A model generated the notes under the pieces. It was not told where the DNA came from. It did not search any database and worked only from the letters and a program-made list of their open reading frames with translations. From NCBI GenBank assembly GCA_964019055.1, contig OZ025210.1:312501-376500 (forward strand): a stretch of DNA of 64,000 bases. The letters run 5' to 3'. Source of the DNA: Anthopleura xanthogrammica (Eukaryota; Cnidaria; Anthozoa; Actiniaria; Actiniidae). Shown piece after piece: positions 23,443-35,818 of the stretch (the stretch's first letter is position 1; each line of letters opens with the position of its first letter). The position numbers and the translations under genes were made by a program.

Positions 23443-25701
23443 TTACTTGAAATCCAAAGCTAAGACATCAAGTGGAGGAATGTTGGCCACTTCGTGGAAT
23501 ACCTTGTGAGAGTATTTATTTCTGACAGTCATTAGATTTTTCTTTGGTGGTTCAGAATTCATGGCATTCAACTGTATCACACATTCCTTGAGTTCCTCTA
23601 ACTTGTAGCCAGTGTAATGTTCCAGAGTTGGGGTCCATGTACCACATTGTCTCATAGTAAGGGCCAGATACAGGCATGCAGAAGCAATAAGAGAGGGTTT
23701 ATATTCCAGGAACAGGTAGTGGAGGAGGGAAGATTCCAGGAGAAACCGAGCAAGAGTCAATGTTTGAACATTTGCTGATGCAGCCTATCAAATATTTAAT
23801 AAAAATAATCAATAAACTGTCACAAAGAGTTTTAAGAATGCTTGATTTGTACTTACCCTTGCATATCTTCGTAAGAATCGGTATGGAATTGGAATATTGA
23901 TGTCAAAGTCAAGGGCTGTTAAGATTTTTCTTTCCATGGCAACAAATCTTGATTGGTCATATGCATCATCACAGATGTACAAAAAGTCATCAAGGCAAGG
24001 GGAATGTCTCTCCTTGAAGAACAAGACACAATAGAAAATTGATAAATCCAATCAATGACAATGCAATTGATTTAACATAATTTAAAGAACTAGAGACCTT
24101 CAAACTTACCTCGACTTTACAGGAAACGAATAAAGATGCTGCCCCTACCAACTGCAAATCCTCTCTCTCTACGGGATACCTCATGAGAAAGTTGTCGAGG
24201 ATCTTAACTCCAACATATAGAGTTTCATGGTATAGCTCAAAACTCTCTTGTACTTCCACCAGCCAATCAACCAAGACACCTCTCATGCTTGTGGTTAGTT
24301 GTTTTTGCATTTGCATATAGGATTTCAGAGGAAACAATGCCTAGAAAACAGCATTTTGTTTATTAGTTCAGTCTTCAACAAACATCACAACACATTTATG
24401 ACAGATCACTAAAAACATTACCTCTCTTCCTTTCATGTTTTGGAAAACTTCATATGCATATTCGGCAACCATAAATTGGTCAGATGTATCAGCATCAATA
24501 TCTTCTATTCCACTTTTGGGAACAACTTCCACAACTGCTGAAGATGGAAAACTTTTTTTGCCTGAATCACTAAAAAGGAACAAAATTGGTTAGGTTTAGT
24601 GAAAATTGGTTTTTCAAGATGATGAAACCTGCTAAATCATAAACACTACAATCAAAGCGATGCACCTCACAATTAATTAAGTATACTCTCTACAGCTTAA
24701 TTACTATTGTACTTACTTTTTTTCTTCCTCTTCTGATTCCAACAATGTTTCCTTGCATGTCAAAATTTCTGTATCCAACTGTTTTGGTTTCTGTTCCTGA
24801 CTGTATTATGGGAAAATGAACTTTTTTATGCATGTAAAGTCTGCATTAATCAATGCATGAAAGAATGCATGAATCAATAAGTCAGCCTACAAGGACTCAT
24901 TACCCCCACCCCACCCTTGGAGAGTGATCCAGTGTGCTTTTTACTAGGTAATTATTTCTCTATTCATAACAGGGTTTTTGAACATTTTTAAAAGCACCAA
25001 AGCTAACAAAGAGAGTCATTTTTTTTTTACCAAGAAACTTTTCAATCCTCTTTTCCTACGATTATTATCATAAAACAAAATCTTTCTCACCTTGACTCAC
25101 ACTCATTAGACTCTTGAGAGCTTGATATTTCACTGGATGACGATAGAAGTTCCAAATCAGGCAGTGCCTGCTCAATGCTTCTGGAATCCTTGCTTCCTTG
25201 AACAAGACTTGACAAAGCGTCTTCTACGGTATTCGCCTTCAAAACTTCCGCAGCAGAAGTGCTGGTAGACTTTCCCTTCTTGCTTTTGCCAGTTTGACTG
25301 TGTCTGACAGCCTGAAAAGAAAGAAACACAAGTTAAAACAACTATTGGGCAACTATTGTTTTAATGAATGATAAATAGAAGCGTGGAGAATACTAGTAGT
25401 AACTCACGTTCGTTATGTCGCCAAAAGCCGATCGTTTCCTTGAAGGGCCGCCATGAGGAGAAAGTTCAGCGGCAGTTCTTTTAACTTGCTCGGAGGTTTT
25501 CAAACCCTTGCCTTTGACACCAAGATTTTCACTCAAACCTGTGCTTTTTCTACCCTAAATGAACAAAGAAAGCAAATTAAAGACCAGAATTAAAATGAGG
25601 AAGCCTTTGGTCTCAATGAGCAAGAATAGCACCAAAAAAGATACCTTTTTCTTTTGGAGTGGTAACGAAACCCCAATATTGGTATTTCTTACTTTAACCA
25701 T
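23443..25701 (-). CDS. CCNB3: G2/mitotic-specific cyclin B3, 8 exons
   Basis: Regulatory subunit of CDK1/CDK2 in mitosis and meiosis. Exons: 25645-25701, 25408-25554, 25091-25311, 24717-24800, 24422-24569, 24110-24340, 23857-24012, 23443-23784 (1386 nt, 461 aa). The destruction box RSAFGDITN at residues 60-68, with Phe at the fourth position, is typical of cyclin B3 rather than B1/B2. A Ser/Lys-rich linker follows. The cyclin N-box begins MRGVLVDWLVEVQESFELYH (residue 238), with HETLYVGVKILDNFL and LQLVGAASLFVSCK. The C-box exon has YKPSLIASACLYLAL. Length fits invertebrate cyclin B3, far shorter than the expanded mammalian form. It is transcribed divergently from the mitochondrial carrier gene across 390 bp with paired CCAAT boxes. 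Confidence 0.95.
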
Positions 25702-25870
25702 GTTTAAAAATGGCTGAAATATAAAAGTATTACGAAAATATTATGCTTAAAATTTAAAGTTCTCCGCAAATCAAATAAGATAGCTTGAAGTCTTTGACTC
25801 GTTCGTCTGGTAGCTGTGTTTGTTCTCGTATCAAATGTTCGATTTTAGCGGGGTTGAGATCTCTTTACGC

Positions 25871-25905
25871 TGATTGGATAACAAAATTCGATTTGACCAA
25901 TCAGA
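25871..25905. promoter_or_regulatory. Paired inverted CCAAT boxes, bidirectional promoter
   Basis: GATTGG at 25872-25877 and CCAATC at 25898-25903 lie in opposite orientation, about two and a half helical turns apart. They sit in the 390-bp gap between the CCNB3 and SLC25A30-like starts. Paired CCAAT (NF-Y) boxes are common in mitotic cyclin promoters. Confidence 0.55.
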
Positions 25906-26090
25906 ATCGATTAAAATCTACACGATCCGTTGTCATGGATTTGAATCTCGTTTTCGCGTGCGTTTAACGAGAAGACCACTGACCAGGAACAATACGGGCG
26001 CATTGTCCTTTTCCTTCCTGTAGTTTCTCTTGTCTGTATTATCTTGAATGATTATAATTATTTTTAGGTGTTTTTTTGTGTATCACAAGG

Positions 26091-27400
26091 ATGGACTACA
26101 AGCCTTTTGTCTACGGAGGTCTTGCCTCAATGACTGCAGAATTAGGTATGTTGCTAAAACCGATTTGTTGGTTTAGGAGGTCGTGACGTGGAAGGATGTC
26201 TTGTCGTTCAGCTTTATGCAAAGTTTTGAAATTATATGAAGACTAAACTCTCCGCGATAGAATTATATTTGAAAATAATTTATTATTGGACCCTTTAGAA
26301 TAAGACTAAGAATAAGACTTTTAACTTGTGGTCACTTTCTATTATTCTGCTGTCCCTTCCTCCCCTCCCTCCCCTCCCTTGATAGTGAACATCACTACCC
26401 CTCCCCCATAAATTGATTTCTAAGGAATTTCTTATTTCTATTTTCTAGGTACATTCCCTATTGACACAACCAAGACTAGACTCCAGTTACAAGGACAAGT
26501 CATTGATACCAAGCAAAAAACAATCCGATATCGTGGGATGCTACATGCTTTTTTTAAAATCTCAACAGATGAAGGCTTTCGAGCACTCTTTAATGGGTAT
26601 AAATAGCTATGATAATAAAAACCTTTGTTTAAACCCCTATAACCTCATTCTGAAATGCTTGAATGTGAGGCTATATGGGAAAAAATCTATTGTTCCAACC
26701 TACATGATATGGTTGCTGATTGAGAAAGGTCCATTGGAATTCTGAAGGCATAAGCTGAGGCTGAGAGGTTATATTCTAGACTGTTTTCATAGGGAGTGCT
26801 GCAGATATTTTATGCGATTATGACTCCATTATTATAAATAGAAGCAAAAGTTAATAAAAACTTCTCTTTTTCTCACAATAGTGTTGCCCCAGCATTACTT
26901 CGTCAAGCGACATATGGATCCCTCAAACTTGGAATATATCATTCTATTAAAAGGAAATTGGTCAAAGAACCAAAAGGTATGACTATGCATTTACAAAACA
27001 CACTTCTTTGTCCAACAGCAGTAGGTTTTGGTTATTGGTGGGTAGTTTATTGCATTCATTTTTCTACATCTTTTTTGGAGTGTGTATTCTGAGTATTTAC
27101 TCACAACTGATTATTAATCTTTTTTTTTCCAGATGAGACACTGTATTATAACATTGCTGCAGGCATTATTGCCGGTGCTATATCATCAGCTATATGTAAC
27201 CCTACAGATGTTCTAAAGGTATTAAACAAGATTAACAAAACAGCTTCTATAAAATTATGGTTATTAAGTTGTACTCTTTTCTTAGATTCGCATGCAAGCG
27301 GAATACAAAAGTGGAGTTCAAATGAGCATGACAAAATCATTTCGTAAAATGTTTTCAGAGGAAGGATTGAGGGGATTATATAGGGTAAGTGTGCACTTTG

Positions 27401-27437
<37 letters not shown>

Positions 27438-29651
27438 TAATAATAATAATATAGAGTTCTTGAAAACACATCTAACAAAAGTATAGATGCTTTTAACAAA
27501 AGGAGCAGACAGACAGCAGGTTGCAATAAGTAAATAAATAATATAGCTCAAAAACTCCTGTAAAACAGGGGATTCTTGAGTGCCGATTTAAAGGCAGGAA
27601 CAGAGTCAGAGTACTTTACAGCATCAGGCAGATTATTCCAAAGTACAGGTGCAGCTAAAGCACTTTGTCATCTTTTTATAATATTTTGTGTTCATAATGT
27701 ATTATTTAATACATTATTTGATGAATTTGGATCTTTTTCTTTCTTTAGGGAGTTGGTCCAACATCTCAGCGAGCAGCAGTCATTGCTGGAGTAGAACTAC
27801 CTGTTTATGACTCTGCCAAAAGATTTATTTTGGATAAAGAGCTGATGGGAGACCACCCAGGAACACACTTTGTGTAAGTTAATTTGATGAAAATTTGATG
27901 AAAATACAATACAATCCCTTTTTTTAATTATTTGCTGTTCTTAGGAATATTAATGTGTTGTATATAATTAATGATCGATCAATTATAACACTCTTGTATG
28001 TCTTATAGGGCTAGTGCCATAGCTGGTCTGGCTGGAGCTATAGCTTCAAATCCAATTGATGTTGCCAAGGTAACCAGGTTCAGGGGGTCATGACGTTAAC
28101 CCTACCCCACCTTTATACCCCTGTACTTTTTAATTAGGATTTTTTTTCCAAATAGAATGGGATCATACTATAGTAATTCCACATCTGAACCCTTCTTTTC
28201 TTTGTATTTTCTTCAATTAAACTTCCTTAATTTCATAATAGAGGCTCTCAGAAGTTGTTGTTATTGATTGAAAAAAATGTTCACACTTTTCTATCAATGA
28301 AGTTCACCCTGCCCCACTTCATCCCTTCCCACTCATCTCCTTCCCACTCATTTCCTTTAGATTCTTCATCACTTTACTCATGTTAGGTTTTGAATCAATT
28401 TTATGACAGACAAGAATGATGAACCAAAGGAACCTAAAAGTGAAATCTAATGATCCGCAAATATTGTACAGAAGTGCAGCTCACTGTATAACAATGGTAA
28501 GACTGTAAAACTGCACAACTGTAGAAAATGTATGCATGATGTATGCAGTTTTATAGCATGAAGGCACAACACATGGGATTTTTGAAAAGCATAATGCATA
28601 GCACAGAATAGCCATTATTTTTGATATGAATGACAAAACAGGTGCGCATGCACTTGGTTTGATCTCATAAAGCATGCACCCCAACAAATCATTTAACACG
28701 ATGTAAACATATCCCTCTCTTTCCATCCCATAAATGTAGGGTCTCTAACTAAGTATTATTTTTTTCTTTCAGACCATGAGAACAGAAGGATTCTTTGCTC
28801 TGTACCGAGGATTCATTCCCAATTTTGCTAGACTTTGTCCATGGAACATATTTGTATCCTTTTCAGTAATACAAAACTTCATTCTTTTTACAATCATTCT
28901 GCATCTTCTGGTTATATTTTGCATTTGGTGTAGGTTTGGAAAATATACATACCTCCCCAATCCTGATATAATGTAAAAATGTACTTCACCACCCCTCCAA
29001 GACTCACTCACAACAAACAACAATTAACTATTCAAATAAAATAAATAAAAAAAGGGATAAAAATGAATGGGAATTAACAGTGGATTCCACAGAGTGGCTC
29101 TTCTTCTAGGAATTTAGAAGTTGATTTTTGTGGAGGAAGAAAACTGGAGAAAACCCTTGAAGCACAGGAGAGAACCAACAATCAAATCTACTGATCCCAG
29201 TGGGACTTGAACCTGGGTCGAGCACTCTCACCACAATGCAACCCCCATCTGATCTGAAATAGTGACGTAGAAATGATGTCACTGCAAATCTGAGGTGTCA
29301 TGAAGTCTGCAAAAATGGACTTATAAAAGTTTATATCTGAGATAAATTTAGATTTCCAGGAGAGGTTTTTGATTTTTGTACACATTTACTATGATATTTA
29401 TTAACGAGTGGGAAAATGAAATAAAGAAATAATCATTTCCCGAGTCGCTGGGCTATTAAGGATGACACCTCAGTTTTGCAAATTTTCTCAATTCTGGTTG
29501 CCTAATATGTTTCCTCAGATCGGCTGGCCATGCTTCCCCATGTAAAATACACAAACATTGAAGTTGTTTTACTGTTGTATTCCTTGACTGACGTCAGTTC
29601 TTTATGGCATACGAACAATACAAGAACATTGGCAGTGGCATTCTTCCATAA
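26091..29651 (+). CDS. SLC25A30: Mitochondrial carrier, SLC25A14/SLC25A30 (BMCP1/KMCP1) type, 10 exons
   Basis: Inner-membrane carrier of the uncoupling-protein-like branch. Exons: 26091-26145, 26449-26596, 26882-26976, 27133-27218, 27286-27384, 27749-27873, 28009-28069, 28410-28496, 28773-28853, 29598-29651 (891 nt, 296 aa). All three carrier signatures are present: [16 protein letters not shown] and PIDVAKTR. The N-terminus [19 protein letters not shown] and the segment [10 protein letters not shown] match the A14/A30 subgroup. Human members are 291-325 aa. Members are reported to move inorganic anions or dicarboxylates; the substrate here is not deducible. It shares a short promoter region with cyclin B3. 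Introns 5 and 9 contain an (AAT)n tract and a SINE. Confidence 0.94.
27397..27450. repeat. (AAT)n microsatellite
   Basis: AATAAT tract with a single GAT interruption in carrier intron 5. Confidence 0.95.
29040..29260 (-). repeat. tRNA-derived SINE
   Basis: Minus strand: head GGGGTTGCATTGTGGTGAGA, box B-like CAGGTTCAAGTCCC, then a body with TCTCTCCTGTGCTTCAAGGG, which also occurs at 104-135, ending in a T/A-rich tail near 29050. In carrier intron 9. Confidence 0.65.
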
Positions 29652-30771
29652 TCATATCAATGCATTATAATTGTACAATCTTTATTTTGTTACAAAGGGT
29701 TGTTTTATGAAATTCAATAACTTGATTACTACTGAATAATACTATGATAATAGGGGATCTATTGCAGAAAAAGACAAATGCCACATACAAAACATTTGAT
29801 ATTTTGTGTAAATATGAAAAATTTTAAGGTTATTTAATTCAATATTTCAAGGTCAAATATAAAATTAATACATTTCCCAAAAAAATTAATAAAGAATGTC
29901 ACAAATAGTATTGCAATTTAATGCAGATGTTTTCTTCCCCTCTTCTATTGAGAGTATATTTCTCCATTTCTTCCTAAAAGGGGGTCCATTAGCCCCCAGG
30001 GGGAGAGGGGATAGGAAACATGTATAACACAGGGTAGCCCAATCTAAACAATCAAGCCTCTGTGCATTATTAGTAAAATATAAATATTCCTACGTTCTCA
30101 GAATCAACATTAATTGAAATTCAGACTGTCTGCATAAATACAAATGATCATTTTGATAATATCATTAATAATTTGGAATCTAGCCTGAGTAGCAGGCTCT
30201 CAGCAGCTCTCGGGGCCTGGGGATGAGGCTCCAAAGTCCCCAAAAGCCGCGGAGGGCCTGCTACGCAGCCTATTTGGAATCTTAATGAATTGACATTGTT
30301 TTTCAGACAAACATTTCACATATAAAAGATTTTTCAAAAAATTCGCCACATTCATTTCAATATCAACCTATGATTGGTTTTGCGTGTGATATTTATGAAT
30401 AAGAAATAAGTATGATTTTTTTTTTCTTTTGTGGGAAAATGTGCTTATTGATAATTGATAATGTATTTAAAATTGATATTTTGTCAATGATAATTTTTAA
30501 GGTGATTTTCCAAAATGTTATTAATTTTTACATATACATGTATTTTTTGGTTTACCAACCATTATTTTTTGTTTCAAAACTATAGCAAATTATTCCACAG
30601 CATTAGAGGGATAAAAAAGCTGTGTTGAAATAATCTTTGTTAAATATTTAATACTTCAAATTTATTTGCTTTATTCATAGTTTGTGTTCCTTGTGGCAAT
30701 TCCTTCAAAGCATCCCATTGAGTTGAATTCATTTTAGATGCATTTCCATCAATTTGAAAACCATATTTCAT
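29652..30771. other. Intergenic 3'-3' region with one small MITE
   Basis: AT-rich 3' flanks of two convergent genes. A GC-rich block at 30182-30275 has inverted ends (GAGTAGCAGGC and GCCTGCTACGC), a MITE candidate. No exon recognised. Confidence 0.55.
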
Positions 30772-32376
30772 TTACTCATTTTTCTTTTCGTCATCAATTT
30801 GAAGAGTACTGACAAGCTGATTAAAATGCTTGTTGAAGCCAGCTGTGATTTCTCTAGGTTTTGAAATGATATTCTTATCAGAAAGCACACCAATTCTCAT
30901 CTTGCCACCATAACTAAATATTGACAGACCTATACCAATGTTAGCCCGCATAGGTGGAAAGAACAACCCTTCACACACTTTTTGTCCTCCAATACTCAAC
31001 AACTCAAGTGGTCCTGGAATGTTCGACAAGACACAAGACATCTTGCAAGAAAAGAAGTCAATCAGAGGAAGTGAGAACCACTCAGGAAGTGCCATCAAAA
31101 TTGTAACAGTTGTAGAAGTGATGAGAGGCTCTGCTGATGTCTTGATAACATCCATTCGTTTCTTGGCCTCGTAAAGTCGTTCTAGACATCCATTTGCCTT
31201 GATAGGTAGTCTCAGGAATACCAATGCAAATTTGTTGCCTGCTTTGAATGATTGCTCAGTAGCACGGATGTCTACAGGTACAGATGCATACATGTCCTCT
31301 GAAGTGGAACCTCTGGCTTCAAGATAATCATGAAGTGCCCCTGCTATGCAAGAAACCATGACATCATTTACAGTTGTCCCAGTTGCATTTTTGACCTTCT
31401 TAACCAATTCCAGACTGACGTCCTTTGACCAGGATGCAGTTTTCAAGCCAGAAAGCTCTTGGCCATGTATAGCTGACACATCTGCTCTGGTGAACAACTT
31501 CTTAACTACAAAAGAAGGACCCATGAACATTGCTTTACACCACATGTACATCCTTTGCTTAGTGGAGAACTTGCGTGGCTCTCTTCCAACTGGTGGGCTA
31601 TCATACATGTACTTCACAAAGACACGAGTCAAGCCTACTCCATCACCAATACTATGATGAATGCGCATCAGAAAGCAATAAGAGGGTTTCTCATATTTTG
31701 TTGGGATGATGTGAAACTTCCATGGACTGAGATTTTTCTTGAAGTTTAATGGTCCTAATTCTGCTATCACGTCTTCTAGCTCTTCATTGCCTTTGGGCAA
31801 GTCCCCTTGCCATACAGCAAAATGGTCATTAATGTCGAAATTTTCTTCTTCCTGCCACACAAACTGACCACAACATTCCATCACTGCCTGAGACAACCTA
31901 GGACAAACGCGTTCACCATTTTCGTTGACTTTAAAAACCAGACGTTCACAGACAAGTTGCTTTAATTTTTCCACATCAGGTTGGCCTTCAAGAATCATGA
32001 GTGCGTGGATGATGTGACGATTCTTAGCGCTATCCTGCTGCCAAACAGCATCGTCTTCTTCTAAAGGAATACAATTGTATTTGTGCCGTATATAAGTCAC
32101 AAAAACCCATCTGCCAAACTTCAGTACAAACAGTATCGGAAGAACGATAGGAATGACTAAAATTGCAAGAACTAGCGAAGCCAAGCAGTCGAGACAGTAC
32201 AAGAAACAACCAAACATTGGCTCAGGGAAAGACATTGAGTCTAGTGGCTTTCTTCTCAGAGGCTTCTCTTCTTTCATTGTTTCAGAATATGCGTGGGATT
32301 TTATATGAATATCTCGGGAATCCTCAGTGACGTCCTTCAAATCCGTCAACGGCAACTGCGGTTGACACGAATCCAT
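30772..32376 (-). CDS. WS/DGAT (wax ester synthase/diacylglycerol acyltransferase) family O-acyltransferase, intronless
   Basis: Single exon, 534 aa. Enzymes of this family transfer acyl-CoA to fatty alcohol or diacylglycerol. Hydrophobic segments at about residues 54-96 (CLYCLDCLASLVLAILVIP and a second stretch) predict an N-terminal membrane anchor, as in plant WSD1 types. The catalytic motif HHxxxDG is intact: HHSIGDG at 240-246. The downstream conserved block TTVNDVMVSCIAGALHDYL and the C-terminal LSNIPGP segment also fit the family's WES_acyltransf and DUF1298-type halves. It has no intron while most neighbours have seven or more, suggesting retroposition or acquisition as a single-exon gene; this is inference. 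Start is the first ATG after an AT-rich leader. A YY1-like site lies about 155 bp upstream. Confidence 0.9.
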   Translation of the reverse strand: MDSCQPQLPLTDLKDVTEDSRDIHIKSHAYSETMKEEKPLRRKPLDSMSFPEPMFGCFLYCLDCLASLVLAILVIPIVLPILFVLKFGRWVFVTYIRHKYNCIPLEEDDAVWQQDSAKNRHIIHALMILEGQPDVEKLKQLVCERLVFKVNENGERVCPRLSQAVMECCGQFVWQEEENFDINDHFAVWQGDLPKGNEELEDVIAELGPLNFKKNLSPWKFHIIPTKYEKPSYCFLMRIHHSIGDGVGLTRVFVKYMYDSPPVGREPRKFSTKQRMYMWCKAMFMGPSFVVKKLFTRADVSAIHGQELSGLKTASWSKDVSLELVKKVKNATGTTVNDVMVSCIAGALHDYLEARGSTSEDMYASVPVDIRATEQSFKAGNKFALVFLRLPIKANGCLERLYEAKKRMDVIKTSAEPLITSTTVTILMALPEWFSLPLIDFFSCKMSCVLSNIPGPLELLSIGGQKVCEGLFFPPMRANIGIGLSIFSYGGKMRIGVLSDKNIISKPREITAGFNKHFNQLVSTLQIDDEKKNE

Positions 32377-32528
32377 TTTATATATATAAACAGCTTTCTA
32401 AAAACCAGCCATGCTTTGCAATAATGATACCTTATCGTCTTCTCTCAGTTATGAAGCCACATATTCGTCTGCATAATTTTTTTTCTCGTGACTTTATCAA
32501 GAGGTGTTTTAGTTGACGGTGATGCAAG

Positions 32529-32546
32529 GGTCCGCCATCTTGGACC
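32529..32546 (-). promoter_or_regulatory. YY1-like initiator site
   Basis: Minus-strand GGTCCAAGATGGCGGACC contains the AAGATGGCGG consensus, about 155 bp upstream of the WS/DGAT-like start codon; likely core promoter. Confidence 0.5.
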
Positions 32547-33446
32547 CGCTAAGATTGCGTGCCCTGATTGGTTGATTCCTTCTCGGACGATTTTCGTCAT
32601 TTGTGTTGAGCAGGTACAAAGGTAAGGTAACGCAATGGCAAAAAATAAAACAAGTGAAAAATACTCCTTTAGTATCTTCTTTCGGCTAAATTAGTAATTT
32701 TTTTGAAAAGTTTTCAACTCAAATCAGTGCTTCAATCTGTGGTCAATTTTCTGTAAACAGTTTTGTCGGTTTAATACTTTATAGGGCTTGATAACCTATG
32801 GCCAAGGGTTTTCAAATTTATTAAATTTGCATTTACTTGACCATTTTTTCTTCATGTTTTATTCACAGTGTGCATAAGTTTTTCCCCTTGGCGTACCACA
32901 GGTAGCCCAAAGAGCCCAAAGTCTTGTTATCAGTCTGCTTGATTGCGACTGATTTTATTTCAGAAGAACATGAATTGAAACATTAAAAACAAGTTGAAAC
33001 ACTTGTTGGCTGTAAGTTGAAACACGACAAAAAAACATTTAATCGTCTTCTCTCTTTAGATAAGATGAAACATTTACATTTTTAGCACTTCCCCTTGCCA
33101 CAGGTTATCATGCCAAGATAGAGACCTCAGAGCAAACAATTCTAGAGCCTCGATCCCTTATAGTTATGATTGTTGCAAGTCTAAATTCAGAAGACGATAG
33201 TTTGCGCTTTTTTTCAGTTCTTTTCTCCTTTTTTCTTTCTTTTTCATTTTTCTATAGAAGTTTTTCTTATTTTTAAGCTTAAGACTAGTTGCTTAGTTAC
33301 GCAACCTAAGGTCTATTATTATACTGTCCTCATGATTTAGTAATTATGATTCCTATATAACTGTTTCGATAGCTTTGTCTAGAATGTACTTGTTAATGTT
33401 GTAGGCTTATAGGAGCTAGAGGCTCCTAGAGCGTAGATGGGTCCCT

Positions 33447-35388
33447 GACAGGGGGGGTTGGACACAACGCGCGAAGCATCACGGTAGTGAAAATTGACCA
33501 ATCAGGACCCTCTATTTCGAGAGAGGGAAAAACAAAAATGGCAGAGAGAACTGAGAAGGCAAGTGCTAAAGTTAGTAGGTTTTATAGCATTTATTTGTTT
33601 TTTCTTACGATAAAATTTCGTACGATTAAAGTGTATGTTATATTCAAGGTGTCATAGAAGTTTGGCTTTAAAATCTTGCTTATGAGTTTTTTTTATCGTC
33701 ATTCATTGACGTGTGTTAATTTTGATCTCGAGTCATTTTGTCTAAAACTGCTTGCTTCACACTTCTGTCGTTTACTCTTGAAATATAAGGGATCTCGTAT
33801 TGAAACTATAACAAAATGTAAAGGAGGAAAGTACCTTTCATGTGGTATAAACGCTCCCCAGGGCTCCCCAGTACTTTTTGAGATATAAAGACTCATATTG
33901 AAGCCTTTCTTGAGCTAGACTTCGTATAGCAGGTAACTCAGTTCTTCGATATTTGACGAGGAAAATTTTATAGTGTTGTACCACTTTGGTCAGATAAATG
34001 TCGAAATAATATCAGTTTATCATCACGCAAATACACGATAGGTACAGTACCTTCTTGTGTAAAGAAATTAAGCTTGTCAAGGTGAAATTGGTGACATAAA
34101 AGTTGACATCTCACTGTTGTCTTTTAACTCTGCATGCACTTGCTGTTCGAAGAGTGAACCTATTCGATGCTCCAAATGGGCGCCTTTTTATTTTTTTCTC
34201 TTTCTTTTTCTTCATTGTAATTGCAAAAAGTTCTTCTAAAACAATTTCTTATTTAAGTTGTTTGCTTTGTGGGGGAAAAAGACCAAAAAAAGAAAAGTAT
34301 ATTATTATTAACAGTGAACTGAATCAGAGGCATTCTACTTCTTCATTACGAGTTGAACTGAAAATACTATTTTGCTTTCGAAAAAGGATGGAATTTTATA
34401 ACTAGTTTTAGATGTTGTAAACCAATAAATACTTTACTAATATTCTATTTATACTCTTATATCGAATTTAATTTTGTCGGTCATTTTTTTTTGGGAAAGC
34501 TTGATATTAATTTTGATTGTTCACATTGGTTATGTAGACAAGGCCAAGCTTTTCACGATTTTCACTGAACTAACAGTCATTTTTATGATCAGAATAGGCG
34601 GCTATATTTGCTTTTTTTTATATTGTTTCTATATTATTTAATTTTCATATTACACTTTGCTTTTTAGAGATTTCATGTTTGTTTTGTTTTTCAATTTTTA
34701 CCTATGATCTGTGGTGACACTTGCAGGGCTTTCAGAGTCTGCTGCTAAAAATTTTGATAATTTTACGAACAGGCAAGTAGTTTTCTAGCTGATATTTTTT
34801 AAACAGAGTTTTCTTGCCATAAGTAAAAAAACTTTTTTAGTATACTTTATTTTCGTGTCATATAAGTTTTAGTTTCTTGACTTCTAGCAATCTGCGCTTG
34901 CTTGACAACTCAATTACGCCGGCAGTTTTCTAAAGTTTTGAAATTTCTCATCATATTATTTTAGTCGATTCCTTTAAAAACCTCAGTATAATTTTCCAGC
35001 ATTCCGTTGCCAAAAGGATCAGAATCAGTAATTTCCTTGTTGAAAGCTGAATTACTTCAACATATTAGACATCTTAGCAATCATTTGAGCTGAAAGATTT
35101 TCGGGTGAAAAACTCGGTAGTTTGTAAGACTCGGCTACAAATAATTTGCTTTATTTAGTTTTGAATTTTATTCAATAAATTCCAAATTTTGTGTATGATA
35201 TATAAAATAGCTAATTAACTTCCCGTTTCTCCATAAACTTTTGATATTCTTATGTCCTTTGTTTGTTTACATCAAGTTTCAAACCGTCGGGAGCTCTTCA
35301 CTTCTCGACGTCCAGGAGCAAATGAATTCAAATTAACGTTTTGTCCCTTGATGCTTCGCGCGCTGTGTCCAACCCCCCCTGTATAACC
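33447..35388. mobile_element. About 1.9-kb TIR element, no transposase seen
   Basis: Left end CAGGGGGGGTTGGACACA continuing CGCGCGAAGCATCA is mirrored at the right end (35346-35388) with one or two mismatches over about 33 bp. The interior is AT-rich; the longest frame is about 100 aa (34103-34405) with no recognised domain. A clear target duplication is not visible. It separates the divergent WS/DGAT-like and DFR-like genes. Confidence 0.75.
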
Positions 35389-35818
35389 CGCTAAAACCAC
35401 AGGAAACCCACATTATAATCCCTCTTGTCATGTGACCAGTGTGGTGCTGTAGCAGATGTCACGCACCGGAAGCTATGAGGTTAGAAACGAAAAGAAACAC
35501 AGAAAACACTCAGTATTGAGTTTCAGTGAGAAAGACGAATTTATGTTAAGAGTCCTTGACGTCATTTGGACTACATGATAGTGGTAATATGCGCGGGAAG
35601 TTTTAGGATTTTCGGATTGAAGTCCTGCACCTGCTTGCTTGCAAATTAACGAGTCAAGCAAGGGCTTATTACGTTCACCTAATTCATTGATTGTATGCAC
35701 AAAAAACCATTGGACAACCTGAAATCTTCTGATCGTCGACATAAGCTTAATATTTCAACGTTATTTAGCCATTGTTCAGAGCTAGGAGTAGTGACTGAAG
35801 TAACCTTTTCAGCAGAAA

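Noticed and set aside
32377..32395. TATA box (TATATATATAA) for the WS/DGAT-like gene
   Set aside because: It lies only a few bases from the start codon, too close for a TATA element driving that ATG; the YY1-like site farther upstream is more plausible.
34103..34405. 100-aa frame inside the 1.9-kb TIR element
   Set aside because: Phe/Ser/Lys-rich, no domain, AT-driven composition; not a transposase.
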